DNA of 64,000 bases from Paraglaciecola sp. T6c (GTDB taxonomy: Bacteria; Pseudomonadota; Gammaproteobacteria; Enterobacterales; Alteromonadaceae), in contig NC_008228.1 of NCBI RefSeq assembly GCF_000014225.1, forward strand, positions 930,001-994,000. Reading direction: 5' to 3'. Under the pieces are notes generated by a model. That model searched no databases, had not been told where the DNA came from, and saw only the letters and a list, made by a program, of their open reading frames with translations. Shown in pieces: positions 46,664 through 56,255 of this stretch (position 1 is its first letter; each line of letters begins with the position of its first letter). The translations under genes were made by a program, and so were the position numbers.

Positions 46664-49603
46664 ATGTCTTTGCGTCTCCTTTTTTTATGCCTAGTTTGTA
46701 GTTTCGCTTTAAATGTAAATGGACAAATTAAAACCGTTGAAACGACTTCTGTTAGCTCGCGAGAGAATATAAACATTGGTTGGCGCTATCACAAAGGGGA
46801 GACGGCGCGCCCACCAAGCAGCAAGCAATGGTCTGCTGAAGACTGGCAAGAGGTCAACCTTCCGCACAGTTATGCCCTGACTTCGATTAACTTAGATAAC
46901 AGCGACGATGATAAGTCACAGCAAACATTTCATCGCGATATTAGCTTTTATGAGCGAGCGCTAACCATCAAAGGAAACCAAGGCAGTAAGGTCTATCTCG
47001 AATTTGAAGGGGCACATCAGAAAACCCGTTTGTGGGTTAATGGGCAATATGTGGGTGAACATGCGGTAGGCGCCTACACACCATTTCATTTTGATATATC
47101 TGAATTTGTTACCTTGGGTCAAACAAATACTCTTACCCTTGAGTTAGATAATCGACGTAATAAACAGATTCCGCCTGATGGCCATACGACTGATTACGTG
47201 CTGTTTGGTGGCCTTTACCGAGATGTTTATTTAAATGTATTAGACCCTCTGCATTTTACTTTCGATTGGGACTCAAGCACCTCAGGGATTTTTGTCACCA
47301 CCCCGACAGTAACAAAAAGGGATGCGACGGTCACCGTACGAAGCGAGGTGGTCAATACAGGAGATAGCCCGCGTAAGTTCTTTGTGCAAACCTATATTGT
47401 TGACCATCAGGCAATCATCATTCAAAGAAAGCGTACAGCACATACCCTAGGTTCGGGGGCCACGCATTTGGTAAAACACACCAGCGGCATCGACCAAAAC
47501 TTACGTCTTTGGTCACCAGACAGTCCCTACTTATATAAGGTGATCAGTCAGGTACTTGATGAAGAAGGAAGGGTACTGCACAGCAAAACGAATCCTCTGG
47601 GGATCCGCAAATTTGAGCTAGTGCTAGATAAAGGTCTCGTGCTCAACGGTGAACCCATTGACATTATCGGAGCGAATCGTCATCAGCATTTCCCCTATAT
47701 AGGGGATGCAGTGCCAAATAATCTGCATCGTTTGGACGCGTTAAAATTCAAGCGCTCGGGTATGAATTTAGTGCGCTTGGCCCATTACCCCCACGATAAT
47801 GCATTTTTGCAAGCATGCGATGAGCTCGGATTAATCGTGGTCGAAGAGCCTCCTACATGGATAGGTATGGGAGATAAACTGTGGATGGCACGATTAGAAG
47901 AGGCCACACGTCGAATGATACGAAATCACCGAAATCACCCGTCAGTGTTAGGCTGGGGAGCGGGTATCAACCACAGAGGTACAATCAAGCGCCTACATTA
48001 TGCCGTTAAAGAAGAAGACCCTACGCGCATCAGCATGAACAATGGCACCTTATGGACAGGGGAGCAACACTCGGGTATTACAGACTTATATGCAGTAATG
48101 GATTACCGTGGAGCGAAGCGCCAATCGGACGATCTACTCTTTGCCATGGAGCACTCGGGCTCCACTGATAGTCTTTCGCTGCAAGAGATAGTATCTCGTT
48201 ACAAAGGGGACCCAAACCTAATCGGGTTAGCCTCTTGGAGCGCCCATGACAGCCAATCTTTTATAAAACGCGATGAGCAATATCCAAATTTATCTGTGTG
48301 GCAAGCGTCAAGCTCGGATGCATTCCGTTTACCCAAACCGAATTACTATTGGTATCAATCAGAGCTTACCTCTGAGCCTATGGTACATATTGCTGACACG
48401 CGTGGTCAGTTTGACGATCAGGTGCAGGTGTTCACCAATGCCGCAGAAGTGGAGTTATTGCATAACGATCGCTCATTAGGTCGTTATCAAGCCAAGCGTA
48501 CAGAGCAAAACAAGTATCTTAATTCACCTTCTATTTTAATCCCGTTTAAGTGGCAAAGCGGCACATTAACTGCCATTGCCTACCAAAACGACGGCGAACT
48601 CGTTGTGGCGAAGCACCAAAGAGCCAAGGGTACTCAACCTGCCAAACTAGATGTAGTGTTCGATACCGCAGGGTTTGACATGACAGCAGATGGCTCAAGT
48701 ATCATTCTTGCCTACGCAAAAATCACCGACAATCAGGGAGGCTTGATTGACAAGGATACCCCTAAGGTTAGGTTTGAACTGCAAGGGGACGGCCAGATCA
48801 TTGGTGATGAAACCATTGGTGCTAATCCTGTTGCTTGGCGTAATGGCCACGCACCCATAATGATTCAAGTCGGCTCCACGGCCAGCGTTTTAACATTGAG
48901 CGCTTATGCCGACGGTTTGCAAACCGGCAGTGCTAGCGTGGCGCTAAATGAAGTAAGCCAAACACACTCAAAGAACGATTCAAGCCGTGTACTTGACCCC
49001 TTAGCGCTGTATGTCGACTTTGGTAATCAAGAACAACACCCGCAAGAAAACTTTTACATCTGGTCTCATCAATCAGGTGATGACTCTCGCGTCGTGACAG
49101 CCGCCAATGGGCAAAAGGTAACAATAGCGTTATCGGGGTCAACGGAGCCACTTACGTGGGATAACACATGGGGAGTGCCTGGTGATCTGAGCTTTCTAAT
49201 CGAAGATGGGGTAAATAACGCCAAGGGGCAACCCATTAAGCTGCACTTTGGTCAGTTACCTCAAGGGCAATATGTGCTGCAAACTTGGCATCACATGCTA
49301 AGCGATGACGGTGATGCCATTCGCCCCCTGAATTTTAGCATGCCCAATAACACTGATGCCCAAAGCGTAGATGGTTATCGCCCCACATTTGGTAAGCGTA
49401 TCGCTATTACAGAAGCTGGAGGCGGAGAAAGAGGTGACGGTGGTTCAAATAAAGGGGCTGCAGGGTTCGCACGACACACCTTTACGGTAAACGAGGGAGG
49501 TGAAGCAACGTTGCTCATGGCCGCTCCTGATGGCAATCAGCAAATACGTCTTAACGGTTTTGGTCTTACTCAATTAGTTCCAGGAGCTACCAATGGGTAT
49601 TAA
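46664..49603 (+). CDS. GH2-family protein lacking the usual acid/base Glu
   Basis: This 979-residue protein has a signal peptide (1-20). The GH2 order is sugar-binding domain (about 35-190), Ig-like (190-310), TIM barrel (310-570), then DUF4982-like and further beta-sandwich domains. The nucleophile seems kept as E496 in FAMEHSG. The normal acid/base motif GNE is replaced by GIN: the segment is WGAGINHRG with I435 and N436 where Asn-Glu is expected. Surrounding motifs (GANRHQHFPY, LVRLAHYPHD) are well preserved. It may be a variant glycosidase using another acid or a binding protein. It leads a six-gene operon ending at 56187, and its 3' end overlaps the next gene by 11 bases. Confidence 0.85.
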   Translation: MSLRLLFLCLVCSFALNVNGQIKTVETTSVSSRENINIGWRYHKGETARPPSSKQWSAEDWQEVNLPHSYALTSINLDNSDDDKSQQTFHRDISFYERALTIKGNQGSKVYLEFEGAHQKTRLWVNGQYVGEHAVGAYTPFHFDISEFVTLGQTNTLTLELDNRRNKQIPPDGHTTDYVLFGGLYRDVYLNVLDPLHFTFDWDSSTSGIFVTTPTVTKRDATVTVRSEVVNTGDSPRKFFVQTYIVDHQAIIIQRKRTAHTLGSGATHLVKHTSGIDQNLRLWSPDSPYLYKVISQVLDEEGRVLHSKTNPLGIRKFELVLDKGLVLNGEPIDIIGANRHQHFPYIGDAVPNNLHRLDALKFKRSGMNLVRLAHYPHDNAFLQACDELGLIVVEEPPTWIGMGDKLWMARLEEATRRMIRNHRNHPSVLGWGAGINHRGTIKRLHYAVKEEDPTRISMNNGTLWTGEQHSGITDLYAVMDYRGAKRQSDDLLFAMEHSGSTDSLSLQEIVSRYKGDPNLIGLASWSAHDSQSFIKRDEQYPNLSVWQASSSDAFRLPKPNYYWYQSELTSEPMVHIADTRGQFDDQVQVFTNAAEVELLHNDRSLGRYQAKRTEQNKYLNSPSILIPFKWQSGTLTAIAYQNDGELVVAKHQRAKGTQPAKLDVVFDTAGFDMTADGSSIILAYAKITDNQGGLIDKDTPKVRFELQGDGQIIGDETIGANPVAWRNGHAPIMIQVGSTASVLTLSAYADGLQTGSASVALNEVSQTHSKNDSSRVLDPLALYVDFGNQEQHPQENFYIWSHQSGDDSRVVTAANGQKVTIALSGSTEPLTWDNTWGVPGDLSFLIEDGVNNAKGQPIKLHFGQLPQGQYVLQTWHHMLSDDGDAIRPLNFSMPNNTDAQSVDGYRPTFGKRIAITEAGGGERGDGGSNKGAAGFARHTFTVNEGGEATLLMAAPDGNQQIRLNGFGLTQLVPGATNGY

Positions 49604-51230
49604 TATCAAAACCCTATTGTGTTGTTGTAGCCTGTTGATGATGCTTGGGTCAGCCATCGCCCAGACCAATACTGATTCGTCGTCGAGAAATACAATCGAA
49701 AAGTGGGAAGTGCTGGATATTACTTTAACAACCAAGGTTTCCACTCAAGCCCCTTTTGCGGCCAACGTGAATGCTTACTTTACGCATCAAGTGACAGGTG
49801 AAAAACAAACCGTTCCCATCGTGTTTAACGGTAACAATAATTGGTTGTTGCGATTCTCAGCGGCACACACCGGGGAATGGAATTACCAAGTCGAAGGGGA
49901 CGTGCCCCAACTGAATGGCTTACGTGGTCGGGTGCAAGTAATAGCAAATGATGATCCCACTAACCATGGTGCCATGGTGTTGTCACCACATAATAAACAA
50001 GCCTTTGCCTATGAAGATGGCAGTGAGTACTTTTTGTTGGGGTACGAGCTAGATTGGTTGTTTGCGTTGGATTATGCCAACGATCAGGCAACACCAAAAA
50101 GTGAACATTTGCTATCGCGCATTAAGGAGCATGGTTTCAATCATGTGGTGATGAACGTGTATGCCCATGATGTGAATTGGCAAAAAGATCCGAAACTTGC
50201 TGCCCATCCTGAACATGAGTTTGGTGGGCGACAAGACATCTACCCGTTTTTAGGGAGTAATGAGCAGCCAGATTTTTCAGCTTTGAACGTCGCTTTTTTC
50301 CAGAAACTCGATCGCAGCATTCAATTACTTCATGACAAGCGCATGGTGAGTCATTTGATGATTTACGTATGGAATAAAATGGTCAATTGGCCTGATATGA
50401 ATTCAGACGCCGATAATATGTATTTTGACTATGTGATTAAGCGCTATCAGGCGTTTCCGAATATTGTGTGGGACATTTCAAAAGAGGCGCTGTTCTATGG
50501 CCGCGCGGATGAAGCTTACATCAAAGGGCGAATTGAACGTCTGCGCAAGTTGAATCACTTTAATCGTTTAGTGACAGTTCACGACTTTAATTATTGTGCA
50601 AAATACCCAGAACAAGTCGATTTCATATCCACCCAAGATTGGGGCTATGACATTTACAACCGTATGTTAGATGTTAGAAAACGCTTTGCAGATAAGGTGA
50701 TTTATAACATAGAGCATGGAGGGTACGAAGCGTCTCCTTATGACGTGTTTCCCGGTGACTATACTGACCCAGAAGTCGCCCTTAGAAGAAACTGGATGAC
50801 GATTTTCGCTGGTGTGTACAGCACCTATTATTGGCAAGCGAATGCCTGGAACGTCATCATCTATAACCCATTTGAACAGGCTGACGCTAGCGCCCACCCG
50901 AAATTCAACTACTTCAGCGCGATGTCCGCGTTTTTCGAGCGCTTTGCGTTCTCATCCTTTGCGCCAGCCCCAGGTAAAAATGGCTCTGGTTTTACGCTAG
51001 TTGATGAACACGACACCTATTTAATTTATGTCTCAAAAGACAATTTTCAGATGTCTCGTGGCAACTGGTACTTAGTGCCTGACGGCAAAAAGCCAAAGCG
51101 CACCATGCAGTGGTTTAACACCCTAACGGGGGAGTTAACCGACGCCAGAGATATCCAAAAAGGACAATTATTTATTTCACCGTGGCGCAAAAGCGCCGAC
51201 GCCATTTTGATCAGTCAGGTAGCAGAGTAA
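49593..51230 (+). CDS. DUF5060/DUF4038-type glycoside hydrolase, secreted
   Basis: This 545-residue protein has a signal peptide (1-23). DUF5060 is a beta-sandwich (about 33-118; FNGNNNWLLRFSAAHTGEW). A TIM-barrel domain of the DUF4038/GH140-like type spans about 125-470, with candidate catalytic acids E298 in WDISKEAL and E374 in YNIEHGG, and a closing beta-sandwich follows. Relatives include apiosidases and putative endoglucanases of rare-sugar loci; the substrate here is unknown. The ATG lies inside the end of the GH2 gene with AGGAG 6 bases ahead, so translation is coupled. It is second gene of the six-gene operon. Confidence 0.8.
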   Translation: MGINIKTLLCCCSLLMMLGSAIAQTNTDSSSRNTIEKWEVLDITLTTKVSTQAPFAANVNAYFTHQVTGEKQTVPIVFNGNNNWLLRFSAAHTGEWNYQVEGDVPQLNGLRGRVQVIANDDPTNHGAMVLSPHNKQAFAYEDGSEYFLLGYELDWLFALDYANDQATPKSEHLLSRIKEHGFNHVVMNVYAHDVNWQKDPKLAAHPEHEFGGRQDIYPFLGSNEQPDFSALNVAFFQKLDRSIQLLHDKRMVSHLMIYVWNKMVNWPDMNSDADNMYFDYVIKRYQAFPNIVWDISKEALFYGRADEAYIKGRIERLRKLNHFNRLVTVHDFNYCAKYPEQVDFISTQDWGYDIYNRMLDVRKRFADKVIYNIEHGGYEASPYDVFPGDYTDPEVALRRNWMTIFAGVYSTYYWQANAWNVIIYNPFEQADASAHPKFNYFSAMSAFFERFAFSSFAPAPGKNGSGFTLVDEHDTYLIYVSKDNFQMSRGNWYLVPDGKKPKRTMQWFNTLTGELTDARDIQKGQLFISPWRKSADAILISQVAE

Positions 51231-51234
51231 CCCA

Positions 51235-52713
51235 ATGAGCCAGATAATAAATCTAAACGAAAACAGCCTTGAAGAGGCTGCCAATAAAGGCATTAACGTT
51301 CCGCAATATCGCAAGCCACCGAGTGCTGCCAAAATAGGCATAGTGCACATTGGGCCCGGTGCATTTTTTCGTGCCCATCAAGCTTGGTACACACATCAAG
51401 CGTTGAAGCGTCACGGGGGGGATTGGTGCATCAGTGCAGTGTCGCTCCGTTCGAGTGGTGTCAGCGATGCACTTACTGCGCAAAACGGATTGTACTGCTT
51501 GGCTGAGTTGGATAAAGACACCAATTTTGAGGTCGTCGGCTCGATTAAAGAAGTGTTAGTTGCTCGCCAACAATATGCTGACGTTATTGCTCGTCTTATC
51601 CATGTTGATACAAAATTTGTCACACTCACCATTACCGAGAAGGGCTATTGCCTGAACAACCAAGGTGAACTTGATCTCGCCCATGCTGATATACAGCATG
51701 ATCTTAAGGTGATGACTGAACGCGTTTCCGCGGTCGGGATACTTGTGGAGGCACTGTCTATTCGCCATGACAAAGGCCTGCCTGCATTTACCGTGATTAG
51801 TTGCGACAACATTACGGGCAATGGCGGTAAATTAAAAAATGCGCTGGTGTCGTTCGCTGCACAGTGCAATTTAACCTTGGCCACATGGCTTGCTGACTCG
51901 ATAACGTGCCCGAGCACCATGGTTGATAGTATCACCCCAGCAACAGATGATGCGCTGCGCGAACTCGTCCAGCAGACGCTAAGCATAAAAGACAATTGGC
52001 CCATAAAACGTGAGGCATTCTTACAGTGGGTAATTGAAGATTGTTTACCGTCGGATAGACCGGCCTGGGAGCAAGTCGGCGCTGTGCTAACTCAAGACGT
52101 AGAAGGGTTTGAAAGAGCGAAACTCAGGCTGTTGAATTGCCCCCATTCCAGCATTGCTTATTTAGGGTGCTTGCTTGGCATAGAGACAGTCTATGACGCT
52201 ATGCAGCATACTCAGTTGGTGGCGTTTATTGAAAGCATGATCCAAGAAGAAATACTGCCTTCTATCGAAGGGCCAAAAGAGCTCGATGCAAAGCAATACA
52301 GCCAAGATATTTTACAGCGCTTCAGAAACCCAGCCATTCGCCATTTGTTAAGCCAGATTGCGTGGGATGGATCACAAAAAATCCCCATGCGCATCTTGCC
52401 TATCATTCAGCAAAATTTACGAGAAGGGCGCAGCGTAAGGTTACTTTGCTATGCGTTAGCCGCGTGGATGCAGTTTGTGCGCCTGCAATTCAGTAAAGGC
52501 GAGACCTTAGTGGACCCATTGGCAGCTCAACTAGAAACTTTGTGCGTTTCTTGTAACGGAGAGGCGCAGCATGATGTGGGTTTATTTTTGTCGATGTCAG
52601 CTATTTTTCCTCTGTCATTAGCGACTGACGGGGATTTCAATTCAGGCCTACAAGCGGCATACACAAACTTAGCGCCGGTCATCAATGATAATCAACACAA
52701 CTGGTCTGCGTAA
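51235..52713 (+). CDS. uxuB-like: UxuB-like D-mannonate oxidoreductase (mannitol dehydrogenase family)
   Basis: This is a 492-residue cytoplasmic NAD-dependent polyol-specific long-chain dehydrogenase. The Rossmann start is GIVHIGPGAFFRAHQ (35-49), and SCDNITGNG is the conserved Asn segment. The catalytic residues K296, N301 and H304 are in KLRLLNCPH. The overall sequence runs in register with E. coli UxuB, which reduces D-fructuronate to D-mannonate. UxaB-type relatives reduce D-tagaturonate. Next to a KDG kinase in a galactan locus it may handle a keto-acid from L-galactose or 3,6-anhydro-L-galactose breakdown, but this is inference. It starts 4 bases after the DUF5060 stop. Confidence 0.88.
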   Translation: MSQIINLNENSLEEAANKGINVPQYRKPPSAAKIGIVHIGPGAFFRAHQAWYTHQALKRHGGDWCISAVSLRSSGVSDALTAQNGLYCLAELDKDTNFEVVGSIKEVLVARQQYADVIARLIHVDTKFVTLTITEKGYCLNNQGELDLAHADIQHDLKVMTERVSAVGILVEALSIRHDKGLPAFTVISCDNITGNGGKLKNALVSFAAQCNLTLATWLADSITCPSTMVDSITPATDDALRELVQQTLSIKDNWPIKREAFLQWVIEDCLPSDRPAWEQVGAVLTQDVEGFERAKLRLLNCPHSSIAYLGCLLGIETVYDAMQHTQLVAFIESMIQEEILPSIEGPKELDAKQYSQDILQRFRNPAIRHLLSQIAWDGSQKIPMRILPIIQQNLREGRSVRLLCYALAAWMQFVRLQFSKGETLVDPLAAQLETLCVSCNGEAQHDVGLFLSMSAIFPLSLATDGDFNSGLQAAYTNLAPVINDNQHNWSA

Positions 52714-52725
52714 GAGGAACTTAAA

Positions 52726-54294
52726 ATGACACTCACACTCGCCCCCTTGGATGTAGGCGTTTTCTTGGCCTACGTATTGGTGCTTCTTGGTATTGCGTTA
52801 TGGATCTCTCGGGGCGAAAAGTCCCATGAAAGAAACACAAAAGATTACTTCCTTGCGAGTAAATCGCTGCCCTGGTGGGCGATAGGTGCATCGCTAATTG
52901 CAGCTAACATCTCAGCTGAACAAATTATTGGTATGTCAGGTTCTGGTTTTGCACTAGGCTTAGGGATCGCGTCTTATGAATGGATGGCGGCTATTACCCT
53001 GATTTTGGTAGGAAAATACTTTCTGCCCATTTTTTTGAAGAACGAAATTTACACCATGCCGCAGTATTTGCAGCAGCGTTTTGACGGCAGGGTAAAAACG
53101 ACCTTAGCCTTATTTTGGTTAGCTGTGTATGTGTTCGTTAACTTGACCTCAGTGCTGTGGTTGGGCGGTTTGGCGATACAAAGCGTGGCAGGTATTGACT
53201 GGCTGTATGGCATGCTGTTTCTGGCAGTATTTTCGGTTGCCTACTCCACTTACGGTGGACTGAAAGCGGTGGCCTACACAGATATCATTCAAGTGGTTCT
53301 ATTGGTATTCGGGGGATTATTGCTTAGCTACCTTGCGTTGCAGCAGATATCCGGTGGTGAAGGGTTAATGAAAGGCTTCGGCATATTAACTGAGAAAGTA
53401 CCGGGTCACTTTGACATGATACTGAGCCCTGACAACAGTGAGTACATGAATTTACCCGGTATCTCTGTGTTAGTAGGCGGGCTATGGGTGATGAACATAG
53501 GTTATTGGGGTTTTAACCAATACATTATTCAACGAGCGTTAGCGGCTAAGAATATTCAAGAAGCACAAAAAGGTATTGCTTTTGCTGCTTATTTAAAATT
53601 GTTAATGCCGATAATCGTGGTCTTACCGGGTATTGCTGCCGTGCTGTTATTCCCTGATTTAGACAAGCCCGATCAAGCGTATCCTTCTATGATGTCGTTA
53701 ATGCCTGTGGGCATAAAAGGGCTTGTTTTTGCCGCGCTAGTAGCGGCGATCATTTCCTCTTTGGCGTCAATGACCAACAGTATCTCCACTATTTTTACCA
53801 TGGACTTGTATCGTCCCTTAAATGAGGGCAAAGGTGAGCATCACTATGTCAACGTTGGTCGCGTAGCCACCTTAGTTTCGCTGGTGGTGGCTGTGTGCGT
53901 CGCTCAACCGCTAATTGGTCAATCAGAGCAAGCATTTCAGTACATTCAAGAATTTACAGGGTTATTTTCCCCTGGTATTACAGTGATTTTCTTAATGGGG
54001 ATGTTTTGGTCTCGAACCACGTCAACGGCGGCCCTTGCTGCGGCATTGGGATCGGCAGCGTTTTCTGTTCTGATTGCATTGATGTGGCCTAGCTTACCGT
54101 TTATGGATCGAATCGGCTTGGTGTTCCTTCTATGTTTAGCTTTGGCTTATGCTGTGTCGTTGTTAGAAGCCGCTCCAGAGGTCAACAAGGGGGTGCAGGT
54201 AAAAGACATCAGCTTTAAGACGACTAACGGTTTTACCGCCGCAGCCGTTGGCGTGGTTGTTATTTTAATCGGCCTGTATGCGACTTGGTGGTAG
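52726..54294 (+). CDS. Sodium:solute symporter (SSS family), sugar type
   Basis: This 522-residue inner-membrane protein has about 14 hydrophobic helices and the SSS core. Visible family parts are SLPWWAIGASLIAANISAEQIIGMSGSGF (in the first helices), VAYSTYGGLKAVAYTDIIQ and the sodium-site region AALVAAIISSLASMTNSISTIFTMDLYR. It resembles SGLT-like sugar symporters. It would bring the monosaccharide released in the periplasm into the cell using the sodium gradient. It is fourth in the operon, 12 bases after the UxuB-like gene and 22 before the kinase, so its cargo is probably the sugar those enzymes use. Confidence 0.93.
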   Translation: MTLTLAPLDVGVFLAYVLVLLGIALWISRGEKSHERNTKDYFLASKSLPWWAIGASLIAANISAEQIIGMSGSGFALGLGIASYEWMAAITLILVGKYFLPIFLKNEIYTMPQYLQQRFDGRVKTTLALFWLAVYVFVNLTSVLWLGGLAIQSVAGIDWLYGMLFLAVFSVAYSTYGGLKAVAYTDIIQVVLLVFGGLLLSYLALQQISGGEGLMKGFGILTEKVPGHFDMILSPDNSEYMNLPGISVLVGGLWVMNIGYWGFNQYIIQRALAAKNIQEAQKGIAFAAYLKLLMPIIVVLPGIAAVLLFPDLDKPDQAYPSMMSLMPVGIKGLVFAALVAAIISSLASMTNSISTIFTMDLYRPLNEGKGEHHYVNVGRVATLVSLVVAVCVAQPLIGQSEQAFQYIQEFTGLFSPGITVIFLMGMFWSRTTSTAALAAALGSAAFSVLIALMWPSLPFMDRIGLVFLLCLALAYAVSLLEAAPEVNKGVQVKDISFKTTNGFTAAAVGVVVILIGLYATWW

Positions 54295-54316
54295 CAAAAT
54301 ATTCAAGGAATATGAG

Positions 54317-55264
54317 ATGAATAAATTACTCTTTGTCGGCGAATGTATGCTCGAACTAAGACGCGATGAAAACGGTCAAGTGCATACTAGTTATGCTGGC
54401 GACACATACAACAGTGCGGTTTATGCTAAGCGGACTTGTCCTGAGTCTGAGGTCGCATACTTGAGCGCTGTAGGGGATGATGTGTTTAGCCAACAACTAC
54501 TGAGTAACATGGCAACGGAGGGCATTGATAGCCATTTGGTTGGATGCAATCACGAACGCAATTTGGGCATTTATTCGATCACCACAGATAACAGCGGAGA
54601 GCGCTCCTTCGCATACTGGCGTGAGAATTCAGCTGCAAAAAATATGCTTAAGCAATGTAAAGAAAGCCTGATTGATGACGAAAATTTCGCTCTGATATTT
54701 TTTAGCGGAATTACTCTTGCGATCCTAGACCAGCAAGACCGCCAGAAATTATTAAGCATATTGCACAGGGCTAAAAGCAGGGGGGTAACAATAGCATTTG
54801 ACCCAAACTATCGTGCTCGTTTGTGGGCAGATAAAACGGAAGCAAAGTATTGGCTAGAGCAAGCTTATGCTCTGGCGGATATTGCGCTTCCTGGCTTGGA
54901 AGATCATGACGCTCTTTTTCAGCATACCGATGCTCAGCAAGTGCATGACTTTCTTAACCAGTTTGGTGTTCAAGAGCAGGTGATAAAATGTGGAGTACAA
55001 GGCACTTATGTCTACGATCTCACTGGAATACAGTATCACCAACCGTTTAAGCCTGCAGCAATCCAGCGCGATACTACAGGCGCGGGTGACTCGTTTGCAG
55101 GCGCTTACCTCGTGACCCGATGTGACGGTTTGAATATAGAACAAGCCACTATGCGAGCGTCCGAATTGGCGCGCACTGTAGTGCAGTTTTCAGGCGCAAT
55201 TGTAGCATCTGAATTAACGACTAACTCATTGTTCAGCGCATTAAGCAATGAAGTAAATAGTTAA
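54317..55264 (+). CDS. kdgK: 2-keto-3-deoxygluconate (KDG) kinase, PfkB family
   Basis: This is 315 residues from the ATG at 54317 (AAGGA about 7 bases ahead); an in-frame ATG at 54278 inside the symporter gene is less likely. The PfkB fold opens with FVGECMLELRR and a YAGDTYNSAVYAKR substrate segment. The catalytic base is D258 in DTTGAGDSF with its anion hole. It runs in register with E. coli KdgK. It phosphorylates KDG to KDPG for cleavage in the Entner-Doudoroff route. In agar degraders 3,6-anhydro-L-galactose reaches KDG, which fits this locus. The last base of its stop is the first base of the esterase ATG (TAATG). Confidence 0.9.
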   Translation: MNKLLFVGECMLELRRDENGQVHTSYAGDTYNSAVYAKRTCPESEVAYLSAVGDDVFSQQLLSNMATEGIDSHLVGCNHERNLGIYSITTDNSGERSFAYWRENSAAKNMLKQCKESLIDDENFALIFFSGITLAILDQQDRQKLLSILHRAKSRGVTIAFDPNYRARLWADKTEAKYWLEQAYALADIALPGLEDHDALFQHTDAQQVHDFLNQFGVQEQVIKCGVQGTYVYDLTGIQYHQPFKPAAIQRDTTGAGDSFAGAYLVTRCDGLNIEQATMRASELARTVVQFSGAIVASELTTNSLFSALSNEVNS

Positions 55265-56187
55265 TGCACCAGGGTAAATTATTAGTATATATCGCCTTTG
55301 TACTGTCTTTATTAGGGTGTAATACGATTACCCCAAACTCTATCGTAGATAGCGTAAATTGGTCACATCGTTTTGGGGGCGACTATGATATTGCCTATGG
55401 GACATCAGTTTCACAAACGTTAGATATTTATCGACAGGGAGCTTGGCATGGGCCGCCAGATTATTTTGTTCCCCACACAGGCTCTAGACCCACTTTAATT
55501 TATATTCACGGTGGGGCCTGGCATGGCGGTAGTAAAGCCGCTTCGGTTTGGTCGATTATGCCATTTGTGCAAAGAGGGTGGACTGTGGTGAATATCGAAT
55601 ATACTACTGGCGCAGGCACTGCTCCTCAAGGTGCGGACGATGTGCTGCTCGCTATGCAATGGCTAGTAAAAAATGCAGAGCGATATGCCATTGATCTCAA
55701 TAATATTGTTGTATCCGGTGATTCCGCTGGTGGACACTTAGCATTATTGGCGGGATTTATTAATGCTGTACCTAAGCATGCTGCTTACACAGGCGATGAA
55801 ATGACAGTTAAGGCTGTCATAAATTGGTTTGGTGTAGCAGATATCGCGCAGCTAGACACCTATTTGAAGAGTGCAGGAAACTGGAATTACCCAAGATTGT
55901 GGGCAAAGGATGATGTGGCTTTTGAGCGGCTCGTTAAGCAATATTCCCCCATACGATACGTTAATTCACTAACGCCATCGGTACTGAGTATTCATGGTTC
56001 ATCCGATGAAATCGTGCCTATTGAACAAACTGCGCGTTTACATAAAATACTCGACGAATTTGCGGTCCCCAACCAAGTCACAATCATACCCGATGGCCGA
56101 CATTTGGGTTTTACTGACGGCCAATTCCAAACGATTTATCGTGATATCTTTGCTTTTTTAGAGTCCGTTGACATTCCGAATCCGTAA
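55264..56187 (+). CDS. Alpha/beta-hydrolase (BD-FAE-like) esterase lipoprotein
   Basis: This 307-residue lipoprotein has its lipobox at LSLLGC (C19). The alpha/beta hydrolase core shows the oxyanion-hole motif IHGGAWHGG (81-89), the nucleophile elbow GDSAGG with S154, D248 in GSSDEIVP and H280 in DGRHLGF. This group includes bifunctional feruloyl/acetyl esterases and other carbohydrate esterases. It probably removes an acyl group from the imported glycan in the periplasm. It is last gene of the six-gene operon and overlaps the KDG kinase stop by one base. Confidence 0.88.
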   Translation: MHQGKLLVYIAFVLSLLGCNTITPNSIVDSVNWSHRFGGDYDIAYGTSVSQTLDIYRQGAWHGPPDYFVPHTGSRPTLIYIHGGAWHGGSKAASVWSIMPFVQRGWTVVNIEYTTGAGTAPQGADDVLLAMQWLVKNAERYAIDLNNIVVSGDSAGGHLALLAGFINAVPKHAAYTGDEMTVKAVINWFGVADIAQLDTYLKSAGNWNYPRLWAKDDVAFERLVKQYSPIRYVNSLTPSVLSIHGSSDEIVPIEQTARLHKILDEFAVPNQVTIIPDGRHLGFTDGQFQTIYRDIFAFLESVDIPNP

Positions 56188-56209
56188 TTATTAGCAAAGT
56201 ATGTTACTG

Positions 56210-56243
56210 AACCATCTGCTATAGGGATATTCAACAGATGGTT
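56210..56243. terminator. Hairpin between convergent esterase and PEP-CTERM genes
   Basis: A 9-bp perfect stem (AACCATCTG / CAGATGGTT) with a 16-base loop lies 23 bases past the esterase stop. T tracts are lacking, so it is a weak or Rho-assisted terminator candidate. Confidence 0.45.
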
Positions 56244-56255
56244 ATGGGCATCACT

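Noticed and set aside
51645-52004. A 119-codon ORF antisense to the UxuB-like gene
   Set aside because: It is opposite a conserved enzyme and has no signal, domain or ribosome site.
54278-54316. Upstream ATG for the KDG kinase inside the symporter gene
   Set aside because: The 13 extra residues do not fit KdgK, and a proper ribosome site stands before the ATG at 54317.
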